The position numbers and the translations under genes are program-made. Shown piece after piece: positions 1-10,689 of a DNA stretch of 64,000 bases; the stretch's first letter is position 1, and the number at the start of each line of letters is the position of its first letter. The notes under the pieces were generated by a model. It did no database searches. It was given only the letters and a program-made list of their open reading frames with translations, and had not been told where the DNA came from. This DNA comes from Tepidibacter hydrothermalis (lineage in GTDB: Bacteria; Bacillota; Clostridia; Peptostreptococcales; Peptostreptococcaceae), in contig NZ_CP120733.1 of assembly GCF_029542625.1 (NCBI RefSeq), forward strand, positions 3,968,001 through 4,032,000. Reading direction: 5' to 3'.

Positions 1-1427
<1,427 letters not shown>

Positions 1428-1487
1428 TTTTATTAAATCTGGTCAATTTTGAAAGTATTAAAATCTAATACTTACAATTCAAAAGAT

Positions 1488-1607
<120 letters not shown>

Positions 1608-1677
1608 ATCTTTTTTTATTATATTTTTTGTGTTATAATAGTTCTTAAGTAGTATATCCATATAGGGGGTATAAAAT

Positions 1678-2184
1678 ATGATTTTAAAGGACTTGTTTTT
1701 TAAAGGAATGAGCTTTCAAGAGTTTTTAGAATCGGCAGAAGATGTATATAAGGAGAAAATAGAAAAAATAAAAGACAGTATAAATATGGACAAAAAATTA
1801 GTTAATAAGATAAAAATTATCCAAAAAAAGATATATATATTGGCATTCGCAGAAGATTGGTGTCCTGATTGCCAAATAAATTTACCTGGAGTAAGCTTTA
1901 TATGCGATTTAAATTCAAACATTAATTTAAGAATTGTATCAAGAGAAGGAAATGAGGAAGCTTTGAATAAGTATAAACTTCATGGAAAACCTAAGATACC
2001 AACATTTATAATAATGGATGAGGACTTTGAAGAATTGGGAGTATTCATAGAATTACCGACAATATTAAGAGAAATCATAAATAGAGGAAATGAAGCGGAG
2101 ATATTAGTTTCGAAAAGAAAATATAAAAAAGGTGAATACTCGAAAAATACAATAGATGATGTTTTAAAAATAATAGGCTTTTAA
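1678..2184 (+). CDS. Thioredoxin-family protein (Thioredoxin_9-like)
   Basis: The 168-aa protein has a thioredoxin-type active site Trp-Cys-Pro-Asp-Cys (Cys62, Cys65) after a beta strand (YILAFAED). The expected cis-proline follows in KIPTF (Pro108). A helical N-terminal extension of about 50 residues precedes the fold, and no signal peptide or membrane segment is visible, so it is probably a cytosolic disulfide reductase or isomerase; the substrate is unknown. The ATG start follows a GGGGG ribosome-binding stretch. It is monocistronic, lying just after the rRNA operon and ending in its own terminator. The overall family is fairly certain, the precise role is not. Confidence 0.8.
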   Translation: MILKDLFFKGMSFQEFLESAEDVYKEKIEKIKDSINMDKKLVNKIKIIQKKIYILAFAEDWCPDCQINLPGVSFICDLNSNINLRIVSREGNEEALNKYKLHGKPKIPTFIIMDEDFEELGVFIELPTILREIINRGNEAEILVSKRKYKKGEYSKNTIDDVLKIIGF

Positions 2185-2204
2185 AAAGACCTATTATTTT
2201 TTTT
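2171..2204 (+). terminator. Rho-independent terminator of the thioredoxin-like gene
   Basis: The inverted repeat TAATAGG / CCTATTA (2171-2177 and 2190-2196) is followed by eight T residues. It overlaps the end of the coding sequence. Confidence 0.7.
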
Positions 2205-2225
2205 GCAAAAAATTAAATAAGTTAG

Positions 2226-2269
2226 AACGGCGACATGAGTCACCGCGCTAGCGAGTAGATGAATTTTTT
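2226..2269 (+). repeat. Dispersed repeat A, copy 1 (short)
   Basis: This copy contains the core GCGACATGAGTCACCG followed by CGCTAGCGAGTAGATGAATTTTT. The core is shared with 2331-2407 and 22033-22098. It lacks the GCAACTATTTTTGA head present in the other two copies. Confidence 0.75.
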
Positions 2270-2330
2270 AATGCATAAGTAATTATATGATTTTGAATTT
2301 CTAGATAATATTGATTAAAAAGTGATATTT

Positions 2331-2407
2331 GCAACTATTTTTGAGCAACGGAGCCTGGAAGGATCGTTGGCGACATGAGTCACCGAGTTAGCGAGGAGAC
2401 GAAATTT
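2331..2407 (+). repeat. Dispersed repeat A, copy 2
   Basis: It begins GCAACTATTTTTGAGCAACGGAG and ends with the GACATGAGTCACCG core and GCGAGGAGACGAAATTTT. Relative to copy 3 it has about 10 extra bases between head and core. A small CAACG/CGTTG stem can form inside. Confidence 0.75.
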
Positions 2408-2604
2408 TATATATCATACATAATAAAAACTTTAAAACATAATATTTTATATATAAGAAAATTATAATGTTTTTAAAAATGAAACTTAATCAAACTATAT
2501 AAGTGAAAGATATTATATTTTATTTTGGATTATACACAAAAGCTAAAAAAAGGAAAAATTCAAAAGATATAGAATATTATAAAAAAGCGAAGGGGGATTT
2601 TTCT

Positions 2605-4590
2605 ATGAAAATTTATGAAAGTGATAAAATAAGGAATATTGCAGTTTTAGGACATTCAGGATGTGGAAAAAGTAATTTAATAGAAGCTGTTTTATATACT
2701 AATAAAGTAGTAAATAGAATAAGTAAGCCAAATGAAGAAGTAAATATGACATCCACTCTTAATTTAGTTCCTGTTGAATGGAATAATCACAAATATAATT
2801 TCTTAGACACTCCTGGATATTTTGATTTTTATGGAGAATCAATATCAGCTATTAAAGCAGCAGCAGGATCTATCATAGTAGTAGATGGAACCTGTGATAT
2901 TCAAGTTGGAACGGATAAAGCTTTAGAAATAACAGATGAAAATAATACCCCAAAATTCATATTTATAAATAAAATTGATAGTCAAAAAGCCAAATACAAT
3001 AAAGTGTTAGAGCAATTAAGAGAAAGATATGGAAAAAAAATAGCTCCTTTTCATTTACCTATGGGAAATAATGAAGAATTTAAAGGATTCATAAACGTAG
3101 TAGATATGTTCGCACGAGAATATAATGGAAAAGATTGTATTACGGTTGATATTCCTGAAGATGTCAAGGAAGAAATAAGCCCTATTAGGGAAATGCTGTT
3201 AGAGTCAGTTGCTGAAACTGATGATGAACTTCTTGATAAATATTTTTCTCAAGTGGAATTTACACAGGAGGAAATACATAGGGGATTAAGAGAAGGTGTA
3301 TTAAAAGGAAATATTATTCCTGTTTTATGTGGTTCTACAACTAAGAATATAGGAATACATACTTTACTGGATATGGTTTGGGATTATATGCCATCTCCTA
3401 TTGATATAGGAATGAGTAGTGAGAATAAAGAGTTCTCAGGGATAGTTTTTAAAACATTAGTTGATCCATTTGTAGGTAAAATATCTTTACTTAAAGTATG
3501 TGAAGGAGAATTAACTCCAGACACTGAAGTTTACAATATAAATAAAGAAAACAAGGAAAAAATATATCATATATATTCATTGAAGAATAAAGATCAAATT
3601 GAACTTAAAAAAGCTGTTGCTGGAGATATAGTAGTATTAAATAAACTTTCAAATGTTCAAACGGGAGATACTCTGGCTACAAGCTCAAAAAAGGAACCTT
3701 TTGAAAATATAGAGTTTCCAAAGCCACAAATATATTATGCAATAAATAGCTTAAAAAAGGGAGATGAAGAAAAAATAAGTAATGGACTTCATAAATTATC
3801 AGAAGAAGATCTTTCTTTTAAATGGTTTAGAAATCATGAAACAAAGCAAACATTAATAGGAGGTCAAGGCGAACTTCATATAAATTCTATAAAGGATAAA
3901 TTGAAAGAGAAATTTGGAGTAGATGTCAGACTCTCAGATTTAAAAGTAGCATATAGAGAAACCATAAAAGGAAAATCAGATGTTCAAGGAAAGCATAAAA
4001 AGCAAAGTGGAGGTCATGGACAATATGGAGATGTTAAGATAAAATTTGAACCATCTGAAGAAGAATTTATATTTGAGGAATCTGTATTTGGAGGATCAGT
4101 ACCAAGACAGTATATACCTGCTGTTGAAAAAGGTCTTAAAGAATGTCTTAGAGAAGGTTCATTAGCAGGATTCCCTGTTATGAATATAAAAGCAACATTA
4201 TACGATGGATCATATCATGATGTTGACTCATCTGAGATGGCATTTAAAATAGCATCTTCGATTGCATTTAAAAAAGGGATACAAGAAGCAGATCCTATAT
4301 TGTTAGAACCTATAATGAATTTAAAAATAGTAGTTCCAGAAGAGTATATGGGAGATATAATGGGAGATATAAACAAAAGAAGAGGTAAAATACTTGGAAT
4401 GGAGCCTTCTTCAAGAGGTAAGCAGGTTATATATGCTCAGGCACCACAAGCAGAAACTTTTAAATACGCAATAGACTTAAGATCTATGACTCAAGGAAGA
4501 GGTTATTTTGAAATGGAATTTGATAAATATGATGAAGTTCCATCGCAATTTGCAGAGAAGATAATAGAAGAAGCAAAAAATAATAAATAG
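2605..4590 (+). CDS. Elongation factor G-like translational GTPase (EF-G paralogue)
   Basis: The 661-aa protein has the EF-G architecture: GTPase domain with P-loop GHSGCGKS (16-23) and NKID (122-125), domain II, then domains III-V with recognisable EF-G signatures such as GQGELHI and [12 protein letters not shown]. Two GTPase features deviate from true EF-G. G3 reads DTPGY instead of DTPGH (residues 68-72), replacing the catalytic histidine, and the effector loop lacks the RGITI sequence. Canonical fusA is present at 43690, so this is a paralogue; the role is unknown (translocation variant, ribosome recycling or stress factor). The ATG at 2605 is preferred over an upstream GTG (2503) because GAAGGGGG lies 6-10 nt before it. 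Confidence 0.85.
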   Translation: MKIYESDKIRNIAVLGHSGCGKSNLIEAVLYTNKVVNRISKPNEEVNMTSTLNLVPVEWNNHKYNFLDTPGYFDFYGESISAIKAAAGSIIVVDGTCDIQVGTDKALEITDENNTPKFIFINKIDSQKAKYNKVLEQLRERYGKKIAPFHLPMGNNEEFKGFINVVDMFAREYNGKDCITVDIPEDVKEEISPIREMLLESVAETDDELLDKYFSQVEFTQEEIHRGLREGVLKGNIIPVLCGSTTKNIGIHTLLDMVWDYMPSPIDIGMSSENKEFSGIVFKTLVDPFVGKISLLKVCEGELTPDTEVYNINKENKEKIYHIYSLKNKDQIELKKAVAGDIVVLNKLSNVQTGDTLATSSKKEPFENIEFPKPQIYYAINSLKKGDEEKISNGLHKLSEEDLSFKWFRNHETKQTLIGGQGELHINSIKDKLKEKFGVDVRLSDLKVAYRETIKGKSDVQGKHKKQSGGHGQYGDVKIKFEPSEEEFIFEESVFGGSVPRQYIPAVEKGLKECLREGSLAGFPVMNIKATLYDGSYHDVDSSEMAFKIASSIAFKKGIQEADPILLEPIMNLKIVVPEEYMGDIMGDINKRRGKILGMEPSSRGKQVIYAQAPQAETFKYAIDLRSMTQGRGYFEMEFDKYDEVPSQFAEKIIEEAKNNK

Positions 4591-4597
4591 ATTAAAA

Positions 4598-4628
4598 AAG
4601 GATGACTTAAAAAGTCATCCTTTTTTAA
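4598..4628. terminator. Bidirectional terminator after the EF-G paralogue
   Basis: Inverted repeat GGATGACTT / AAGTCATCC (4600-4608 and 4612-4620), A-rich on the left and followed by TTTTTT on the right. Confidence 0.85.
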
Positions 4629-4700
4629 TCTATACCTATCTGAATTAACATTTTATATTTTGGAAATAATATGTAGTAGTATTAATTTAGGAGGGGTATT

Positions 4701-7136
4701 ATGTTTGATAAATTTACTCAAAGAGCTAGAAAATCACTAGATATAGCAACTCTAGAAGCCAGTAATATGGGACATAATTTAGTTGGAAGTGAACATATAT
4801 TATTGGGTATTTTAAAAGATAGCACGAGTATATCTGGACAAGTTTTGAATAAGTTTGGAGTTACTCAAGAACTAATAAAGCAGCGTATGCCTTTATACAT
4901 ACAAATAGGTAATTTAAAAGTTAAAGTAATTGGATTTAGTCCAAGAACTAAGAAAATATTTGAACTTTCATTTATGCAGGCAAAGGTACTAGGACATAAC
5001 TATATTGGAACAGAGCATATACTTTTGGCAATTATAAAAGAAGGTGATGGAATAGCGTGGAGGATATTATACGATTTGGGTATAAACATGAATGAACTAA
5101 GTAAAGAAATATTAAACTGTTTAAAGGATATAAACATAACGCACCAAAACAATGAAAAATTTGACAATAAGAATATACCAACACTTAATAAATATGGAAA
5201 AGATCTTAATAAATCATATGAAGATGGAAAGTTAGATCCTGTTATAGGACGAGATAGCGAAATACAAAGAGTTATACAAATAATAAGTAGAAGAACTAAG
5301 AATAATCCTGTACTTATAGGAGATCCAGGGGTAGGTAAAACAGCCATAATAGAAGGTCTAGCAGGTAAAATAGTATCAGGAGATGTACCAGAAATATTGA
5401 AAGATAAGAGAATATTATCACTAGATTTAGTTGGTATGATAGCAGGTGCCAAATATAGAGGAGAATTTGAAGAAAGAATAAAGAATGTAATGATTGAATT
5501 AAAGAATAATCAAAATATAATATTATTTATAGATGAGTTACATACAATTGTTGGAGCTGGTAGCTCAGAAGGTTCTATGGATGCATCTAATATTTTAAAG
5601 CCTGAGCTTTCTAGAGGTGAAATACAAATAATAGGAGCGACTACTGTTGATGAATATAGAAAATATATAGAAAAGGACTCTGCTCTTGAAAGAAGATTTC
5701 AACCAGTTATGGTTGAAGAGCCGTCTATTCAAGATTCTATAAATATAATAAAAGGACTTAGAGACAGATATGAAGCTCACCATAATGTAAAAATAACTGA
5801 TGAAGCGATAAATGCAGCAGTCAATTTGTCGCATAGATATGTAAATGATAGATTTCTACCAGATAAGGCTATTGATTTGATCGATGAAGCAAGTTCTAAG
5901 GTAAGACTTTCTAATTATGTTCCTCCTAAAGATATAAAGGATATGCAAAATAGATTGGAAATTTTAGCAAAAGAAAAGGAAGAAGCTATAAGGAATCAAG
6001 ATTTTGAAAATGCTGCAAGTGTAAGAGATGAAGAAAAAGAAATAAAAGAAAAGCTAGAAAAGACTCAAAAATCTTGGAAGAAAGATTCTTCAAAATCATC
6101 TGATGTGGTTGATGAAGAAGATATAGCGGATATAGTATCTTCATGGACTAAAATACCTGTTAATAAGCTTATACAAGAAGAAAGTAAAAAACTTTTAAAT
6201 CTTGAAAATATAATAAGCAATAGAGTTATAGGACAAAAAGAAGCTATAAAAGCTGTATCAAAAGCTATAAGAAGGGCTAGAGTAGGTCTTAAAGACCCTA
6301 AAAAACCAATAGGTTCATTTATATTTTTAGGACCAACAGGAGTCGGTAAAACAGAACTTTCTAAAGCGCTGGCTCAGGTGATGTTCTCTAGTGAAGATAG
6401 CATAATAAGAATAGATATGTCTGAATATATGGAGAAACACTCTGTAGCAAAGTTAATAGGATCTCCTCCTGGATATATAGGTCATGAAGAAGGAGGTCAG
6501 CTTACTGAAAAAGTAAGAAGAAATCCTTATAGCGTAGTATTATTTGATGAAATAGAAAAAGCACACCCAGATATATTTAATATATTACTTCAAATATTAG
6601 ATGATGGAAGGTTAAGTGATTCTAAAGGAAGAATAATCGATTTTAAAAATACTGTAATAATAATGACGTCTAATGTAGGTGCTCACAATATATACAATCA
6701 AAAAACATTGGGATTTAAGAAGCATTTAGGAAGTGAAGAAATTCAGAAAAGTGAATATGAGAAAATGAAAGAAAATGTTATGAAAGAGCTTAGATTAAAA
6801 TTTAAGCCAGAGTTTTTAAATAGGATAGATGAGATAATAGTTTTTCATTCTCTAGATCAAGAACATATAGATGAAATAGTAAAGCTTATGATTAAAAACT
6901 TACAAGAAAGATTAAAAAGCATGGATATAAATTTAGAACTTGAAGATTGTGCAATTAAGTTAATAGCAAAAGAAGGGTTTAATAGAGAATATGGAGCTAG
7001 ACCTCTTAAAAGATCTATACAAAAACTCCTTGAGGATAATATTTCAGAGGAAATTTTAAAAGGAAATATTAATAATGGAGATGATATAATAGTTAAAGAA
7101 AATAACGGTAAGCTGTTATTTGAAAAAAGAGCTTAA
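4701..7136 (+). CDS. clpC: ATP-dependent Clp protease ATP-binding subunit ClpC
   Basis: The 811-aa AAA+ unfoldase feeds substrates to ClpP. Order of domains: two Clp-N repeats (about 1-145), AAA-1 with Walker A GDPGVGKT (207-214) and Walker B LFIDELH, a UVR/M-type coiled segment (about 430-455), AAA-2 with [10 protein letters not shown] (about 544) and [10 protein letters not shown], then the D2-small domain. Length is normal for ClpC. The ATG follows GGAGGGG. The neighbouring ctsR, mcsA and mcsB genes that usually precede clpC are absent here, and no tandem CtsR heptad boxes were seen in the 70-bp upstream gap. radA and disA follow, as in many Firmicutes. Confidence 0.96.
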   Translation: MFDKFTQRARKSLDIATLEASNMGHNLVGSEHILLGILKDSTSISGQVLNKFGVTQELIKQRMPLYIQIGNLKVKVIGFSPRTKKIFELSFMQAKVLGHNYIGTEHILLAIIKEGDGIAWRILYDLGINMNELSKEILNCLKDINITHQNNEKFDNKNIPTLNKYGKDLNKSYEDGKLDPVIGRDSEIQRVIQIISRRTKNNPVLIGDPGVGKTAIIEGLAGKIVSGDVPEILKDKRILSLDLVGMIAGAKYRGEFEERIKNVMIELKNNQNIILFIDELHTIVGAGSSEGSMDASNILKPELSRGEIQIIGATTVDEYRKYIEKDSALERRFQPVMVEEPSIQDSINIIKGLRDRYEAHHNVKITDEAINAAVNLSHRYVNDRFLPDKAIDLIDEASSKVRLSNYVPPKDIKDMQNRLEILAKEKEEAIRNQDFENAASVRDEEKEIKEKLEKTQKSWKKDSSKSSDVVDEEDIADIVSSWTKIPVNKLIQEESKKLLNLENIISNRVIGQKEAIKAVSKAIRRARVGLKDPKKPIGSFIFLGPTGVGKTELSKALAQVMFSSEDSIIRIDMSEYMEKHSVAKLIGSPPGYIGHEEGGQLTEKVRRNPYSVVLFDEIEKAHPDIFNILLQILDDGRLSDSKGRIIDFKNTVIIMTSNVGAHNIYNQKTLGFKKHLGSEEIQKSEYEKMKENVMKELRLKFKPEFLNRIDEIIVFHSLDQEHIDEIVKLMIKNLQERLKSMDINLELEDCAIKLIAKEGFNREYGARPLKRSIQKLLEDNISEEILKGNINNGDDIIVKENNGKLLFEKRA

Positions 7137-7155
7137 TTTTTTAAGCTCTTTTTTG
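7123..7155 (+). terminator. Terminator of clpC
   Basis: Inverted repeat AAAAAGAGCTTA / TAAGCTCTTTTTT around an AT loop; the left arm lies inside the last clpC codons. Confidence 0.85.
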
Positions 7156-7185
7156 TATATAAGTGAATCATATTATTTTAAATAT

Positions 7186-7243
7186 TAGGATAAAGTTAAA
7201 CTTAATTCACATGGAGTTTTAGAACTTTTATCTTTGGGATAAA
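7186..7243 (+). repeat. Repeat family B, copy 1
   Basis: Contains GGATAAAGTTAAACTTAATT then ATGGAGTTTTAGAACTTTTA. The first half is shared with copy 2, the second half with copy 3. Confidence 0.6.
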
Positions 7244-7380
7244 ATTAGATGAAAGTTAATAAAAATAATTACTGTTTATAGAAATATAAATTGTAAGACA
7301 TTGGTGAAAATATAAGTTATGAGGGGAAATAAAGAGAATTTTTTGTTTCCCAAAATATATATTTTTTGGTATCCTATAAT

Positions 7381-7433
7381 TAGGATAAAGCGAAACTTAA
7401 TTTAGATGGAGATTTTACCGGAGTTTAAGTTTT
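7381..7433 (+). repeat. Repeat family B, copy 2
   Basis: Contains AGGATAAAGCGAAACTTAAT and GATGGAGATTTTACCGGAGT, a diverged version of copy 1. Confidence 0.55.
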
Positions 7434-7489
7434 AGACATGTAATTTGTGGGTAATCTAATCCAGAAGATGTTAAGCTATTATCTCCAAT

Positions 7490-7535
7490 CTTAACAGGAT
7501 GGAGTTTTAGAACTTTTAGCTTTAAGATAAATTCA
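7490..7535 (+). repeat. Repeat family B, copy 3
   Basis: Contains GGATGGAGTTTTAGAACTTT followed by TAGCTTTAAGATAAA, nearly identical to the right half of copy 1. Confidence 0.6.
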
Positions 7536-7571
7536 ATTTATTCAAATTAATTAAAATGTAAAGGTGATATT

Positions 7572-8939
7572 ATGGCTAAAATTAAGAGCAAGTATGTTTG
7601 TCAATCATGCGGATATGAAAGTTTAAAGTGGATTGGTAAATGTCCAGAATGTGATGATTGGAATACATTTGTAGAAGAAATAGAAGATAAAAAAAGTAAA
7701 CATGATCTTTTTATAATAGAAAAAGAAGTTCAAAAACCTGTACCTATAAATAAACTAGAAATAAATGAACAAGAAAGATTTTCAACGTGTATAAATGAGT
7801 TAGATAGGGTATTAGGAGGAGGAGTAGTTAAAGGATCTTTAATATTAGCAGGTGGAGATCCTGGAATAGGAAAGTCTACTCTTTTGATTCAAGTTGCAGA
7901 CAATGTAGCGAAAAGTGGCAAAAAAGTTTTATATGCATCTGGAGAAGAATCTATATATCAGATAAAAATGAGAGCAAAAAGGCTTGATATAGAAAGTGAG
8001 AACTTATATATATTCGCAGAAAATAATCTTGATATAATAGAAAAACAAATAGATAATATAAAACCAGATATGATAATTGTTGACTCTATACAAACAGTAT
8101 ATAGTCCCCAAATAACTTCTACTCCTGGAAGTGTCAGTCAAATAAAAGAAGGAACTTCTAGATTTATGAAAATATCTAAAAAAGTAGGTATATCAACTTT
8201 TATAGTTGGGCATGTAACAAAAGAAGGGTCACTTGCTGGACCTAAAATACTTGAGCATATGGTTGATGCTGTACTTTACTTTGAAGGAGAACGATATAAT
8301 ACATATAGAATGATTAGATCTGTTAAAAATAGATTTGGTTCTACTAATGAACTAGGAGTATTTGAGATGAGAGATAAGGGACTTATAGAAGTTGAAAATC
8401 CATCAAAAATACTTATTTCTGAAAAACCAAAGGGAGTATCAGGATCTGTAATAGTTGCAACTATAGAAGGTACAAGACCTATGCTGGTAGAACTCCAAGC
8501 TCTTGTTTGTCCTACTAGTTTCGGTATACCCAAAAGGGCTGCAACTGGAGTTGATTACAATAGGGTTTCTCTTCTTATGGCAGTTCTTGAAAAAAGAGCA
8601 GGTATGCAAATACAAAATCAAGATATTTATATAAATGTTGTTGGAGGAATAAAACTTAATGAACCAGCTATTGACCTTGGAATAGTAATATCTATAGCTT
8701 CTAGTTTTAGAAATATAGAAACAAATGAAAAAACTGTTGCCATTGGAGAAGTAGGTTTAACAGGGGAAATAAGAGGTGTAAGTTTTATAGAAAAAAGAAT
8801 AGCAGAATGTAAAAAATTAGGTTTTAATAGAGTTATAGTTCCTAAAAGTAATGTAAAGGGATTAGAAAATATGGACGATATTAAGATTATAGGTGTAGAA
8901 AATATAAGAGAGGCTTTAGACTTTGTACTAGGAGGGTAA
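7572..8939 (+). CDS. radA: DNA repair protein RadA/Sms
   Basis: The 455-aa RecA-like branch-migration helicase is complete. An N-terminal C4 zinc finger (Cys10, Cys13, Cys24, Cys27) is followed by a RecA-type ATPase with Walker A GGDPGIGKST (about 94-103) and the RadA-specific KNRFG motif (about 252-256), then the Lon-like C-terminal domain beginning near GGIKLNEPAIDL. RadA helps process recombination intermediates and loads strands at D-loops. disA follows after 6 bp, so the two are probably one transcript. Confidence 0.97.
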   Translation: MAKIKSKYVCQSCGYESLKWIGKCPECDDWNTFVEEIEDKKSKHDLFIIEKEVQKPVPINKLEINEQERFSTCINELDRVLGGGVVKGSLILAGGDPGIGKSTLLIQVADNVAKSGKKVLYASGEESIYQIKMRAKRLDIESENLYIFAENNLDIIEKQIDNIKPDMIIVDSIQTVYSPQITSTPGSVSQIKEGTSRFMKISKKVGISTFIVGHVTKEGSLAGPKILEHMVDAVLYFEGERYNTYRMIRSVKNRFGSTNELGVFEMRDKGLIEVENPSKILISEKPKGVSGSVIVATIEGTRPMLVELQALVCPTSFGIPKRAATGVDYNRVSLLMAVLEKRAGMQIQNQDIYINVVGGIKLNEPAIDLGIVISIASSFRNIETNEKTVAIGEVGLTGEIRGVSFIEKRIAECKKLGFNRVIVPKSNVKGLENMDDIKIIGVENIREALDFVLGG

Positions 8940-8945
8940 ACATAA

Positions 8946-10025
8946 ATGAAAGAAAGTTTTATAAAAGACACAGAACAATTAAATTGCTTGAAGATGATAG
9001 CACCAGGAACACCTCTTAGAGAAGGTCTAGAGAATGTTCTAAGAGCAAAAACTGGAGCGTTAATTGTAATAGGAAATAGTGAAGAAATAATGAAAATAGT
9101 TGATGGTGGGTTTAATATAAATTCTGATTTTTCACCTGCATATTTGTATGAACTTGCAAAAATGGATGGAGCAATAATAGTAAGTAGTGATGGAAAGAAG
9201 ATACTTTATGCAAATACTCAATTAATACCAGATCCATTAATACCATCATCAGAGACAGGAATAAGACATAGAACGGCAGAAAGAGTTGCAAGACAAACTA
9301 CTGAGATGGTTATATCTATATCACAAAGAAGAAATATAATAACTTTATATAGAGGATATAGCAAATATGTTATACAAGAAACATCAAAAATATTAACAAA
9401 GGCAAACCAAGCTATTCAAACTCTTGAAAAATATAAATCTGTGCTAGATCAGGCTATGATAAATTTAAGTGCTTTAGAATTTGAGGATTTGGTAACTCTT
9501 TATGATGTTGCAACAGTTGTTCAAAGAACTGAAATGGTTATGAGAATAGTTACAGAGATAGAACATTATATAATAGAGCTTGGAAATGAAGGAATATTAG
9601 TTAGTATGCAGTTAGAAGAATTAATAGGAAATGTAAAAGAAGATGCAGAAATGGTATTTAAGGATTATAATATAATTAAAGATAGAGATTATTCACATTT
9701 CAAAAAATCTATTAGAAATTTCTCATCGGAGGATTTACTCGAGCTTAATAATATAGTAAGGCTTTTGGGTTATACTGCTAGTAATATAGACAATATAGAA
9801 TATACAGTTTATCCAAGAGGATGGAGAATTCTTAGAAAAATATATAGATTACCTAAAAGTGTGGTTGAGAATTTAACGGATCATTTCCATAATTTCCAGT
9901 CTATATTAAAAGCTACTATTGAAGAACTTGATGATGTAGAAGGTATTGGAGAGATAAGAGCTAGATACATAAGAGATGGATTAAGAAGAATACAAGAACA
10001 AGTATTACTTGATAGACATATTTAA
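8946..10025 (+). CDS. disA: DNA integrity scanning diadenylate cyclase DisA
   Basis: The 359-aa protein makes c-di-AMP from two ATP and slows when bound to branched DNA. The N-terminal DAC domain carries both catalytic signatures, DGA (74-76) and RHRTAE (107-112). A helical spine follows, and a C-terminal helix-hairpin-helix region (VEGIGEIRARYIRDGLRR) binds DNA. Length is typical. Only 6 bp separate it from radA, whose product is known to interact functionally with DisA in Bacillus. The start follows the GGAGGG in the end of radA. Confidence 0.97.
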   Translation: MKESFIKDTEQLNCLKMIAPGTPLREGLENVLRAKTGALIVIGNSEEIMKIVDGGFNINSDFSPAYLYELAKMDGAIIVSSDGKKILYANTQLIPDPLIPSSETGIRHRTAERVARQTTEMVISISQRRNIITLYRGYSKYVIQETSKILTKANQAIQTLEKYKSVLDQAMINLSALEFEDLVTLYDVATVVQRTEMVMRIVTEIEHYIIELGNEGILVSMQLEELIGNVKEDAEMVFKDYNIIKDRDYSHFKKSIRNFSSEDLLELNNIVRLLGYTASNIDNIEYTVYPRGWRILRKIYRLPKSVVENLTDHFHNFQSILKATIEELDDVEGIGEIRARYIRDGLRRIQEQVLLDRHI

Positions 10026-10035
10026 AAATTTTATT

Positions 10036-10066
10036 ACAAAAAGGGCATGTACATGCCCTTTTATTT
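10036..10066. terminator. Terminator between convergent disA and the MazG-like gene
   Basis: Perfect palindrome AAGGGCATGT/ACATGCCCTT at 10041-10060, flanked by A-rich and T-rich tracts, so it can serve both converging genes. Confidence 0.85.
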
Positions 10067-10085
10067 TAAATATAAACGTATTACT

Positions 10086-10481
10086 TTAAAGTAGGTTATA
10101 TATTCCTAGTGTTTGAAGTTTATTGTTTTCTTTTTTCAAAACATCTTCCAAACTTATATTTAGTGATTTACAAAGAGCAGCTATATAGAAAAGATGATTT
10201 CCTAGTTCTTCTTCTATTTTTTCTTTACAATTATCACATAAATCGCCTGATATATGGTTATCCATATAATTAGAAAGTTCATTAAATGTTATATCTTTTG
10301 GTGGATTCTGTTTTTTACCTGATATTTCAATACAACCACAATTAGTAACAGATTTTATTATTGCTCTGTTTGTTTTAGAATTACTTTCTTCAAGTTTAGT
10401 TATTATATCTAAGATACTCTTATGTCTTATTAATGAATTATTTACTGAATTTTCAAATTTATCGAAATTGAATTCATTCAT
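10086..10481 (-). CDS. Small conserved protein with MazG-like helix
   Basis: The 131-aa protein contains the segment EELGNHLFYIAALCKSLNIS followed by LEDVLKKEN, which resembles the EExGDxLxxLxxLAxxL helix of MazG-type nucleotide pyrophosphohydrolases; the usual metal-binding Asp appears to be Asn or shifted. Three further cysteines (CGC and CDNC) could bind metal. It is the only minus-strand gene between disA and carD. The start is supported by GAGGTGATTTT upstream on the minus strand. Function is not established; MazG-like activity is a guess from one helix. Confidence 0.65.
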   Translation of the reverse strand: MNEFNFDKFENSVNNSLIRHKSILDIITKLEESNSKTNRAIIKSVTNCGCIEISGKKQNPPKDITFNELSNYMDNHISGDLCDNCKEKIEEELGNHLFYIAALCKSLNISLEDVLKKENNKLQTLGIYNLL

Positions 10482-10585
10482 TTTAAAATCACCTCATAAT
10501 AATTATAATAAGAAAACGATTGCAGGTCAATTGTATAATTTTTTTCATAATAGGTAATAATAGAACATTTAAATACAAAATATAA

Positions 10586-10615
10586 TTGACATACTGCAAT
10601 TTAATGTGATAAAAT
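10586..10615 (+). promoter_or_regulatory. Sigma-A type promoter of the carD-like gene
   Basis: TTGACA at 10586-10591, an 18-bp spacer, then TAAAAT at 10610-10615. This places transcription start at about 10622, downstream of the in-frame ATG at 10618, and so rules out that ATG. Confidence 0.75.
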
Positions 10616-10689
10616 AAATGTTTTGGTTTGACTATTTGAAACGATTGGTATATACTATAATAGATTATTATTTTGAAGGGAGAAATTTT

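Larger units (their letters stand above)
2185..2604. other. Intergenic region with two copies of a dispersed repeat
   Basis: No convincing gene lies in these 420 bp. The region holds two same-orientation copies of a short dispersed element (2226-2269 and 2331-2407), a third copy of which lies upstream of cysK. AT-rich sequence from 2408 probably contains the promoter of the EF-G paralogue. Confidence 0.7.
7156..7571. other. Intergenic region with three imperfect repeats (family B)
   Basis: No plausible gene is seen in these roughly 415 bp. Three related segments at 7186-7243, 7381-7433 and 7490-7535 share GGATAAAG..AAACTTAATT and/or ATGGAGTTTTAGAACTTTTA. The radA promoter presumably lies at the right end; the radA ribosome-binding site AAGGTGAT is weak. 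Confidence 0.6.

Noticed and set aside
2503-2604. N-terminal extension of the EF-G paralogue from GTG 2503
   Set aside because: It adds 34 Lys-rich residues absent from EF-G, and a good ribosome-binding site precedes ATG 2605.
7186-7535. CRISPR array
   Set aside because: The repeats are few, of unequal spacing and composite; no cas genes are present in the window.
10618-10689. Longer start of the carD-like gene
   Set aside because: The TTGACA/TAAAAT promoter places transcription start at or after this ATG; ATG 10690 has a proper ribosome-binding site.
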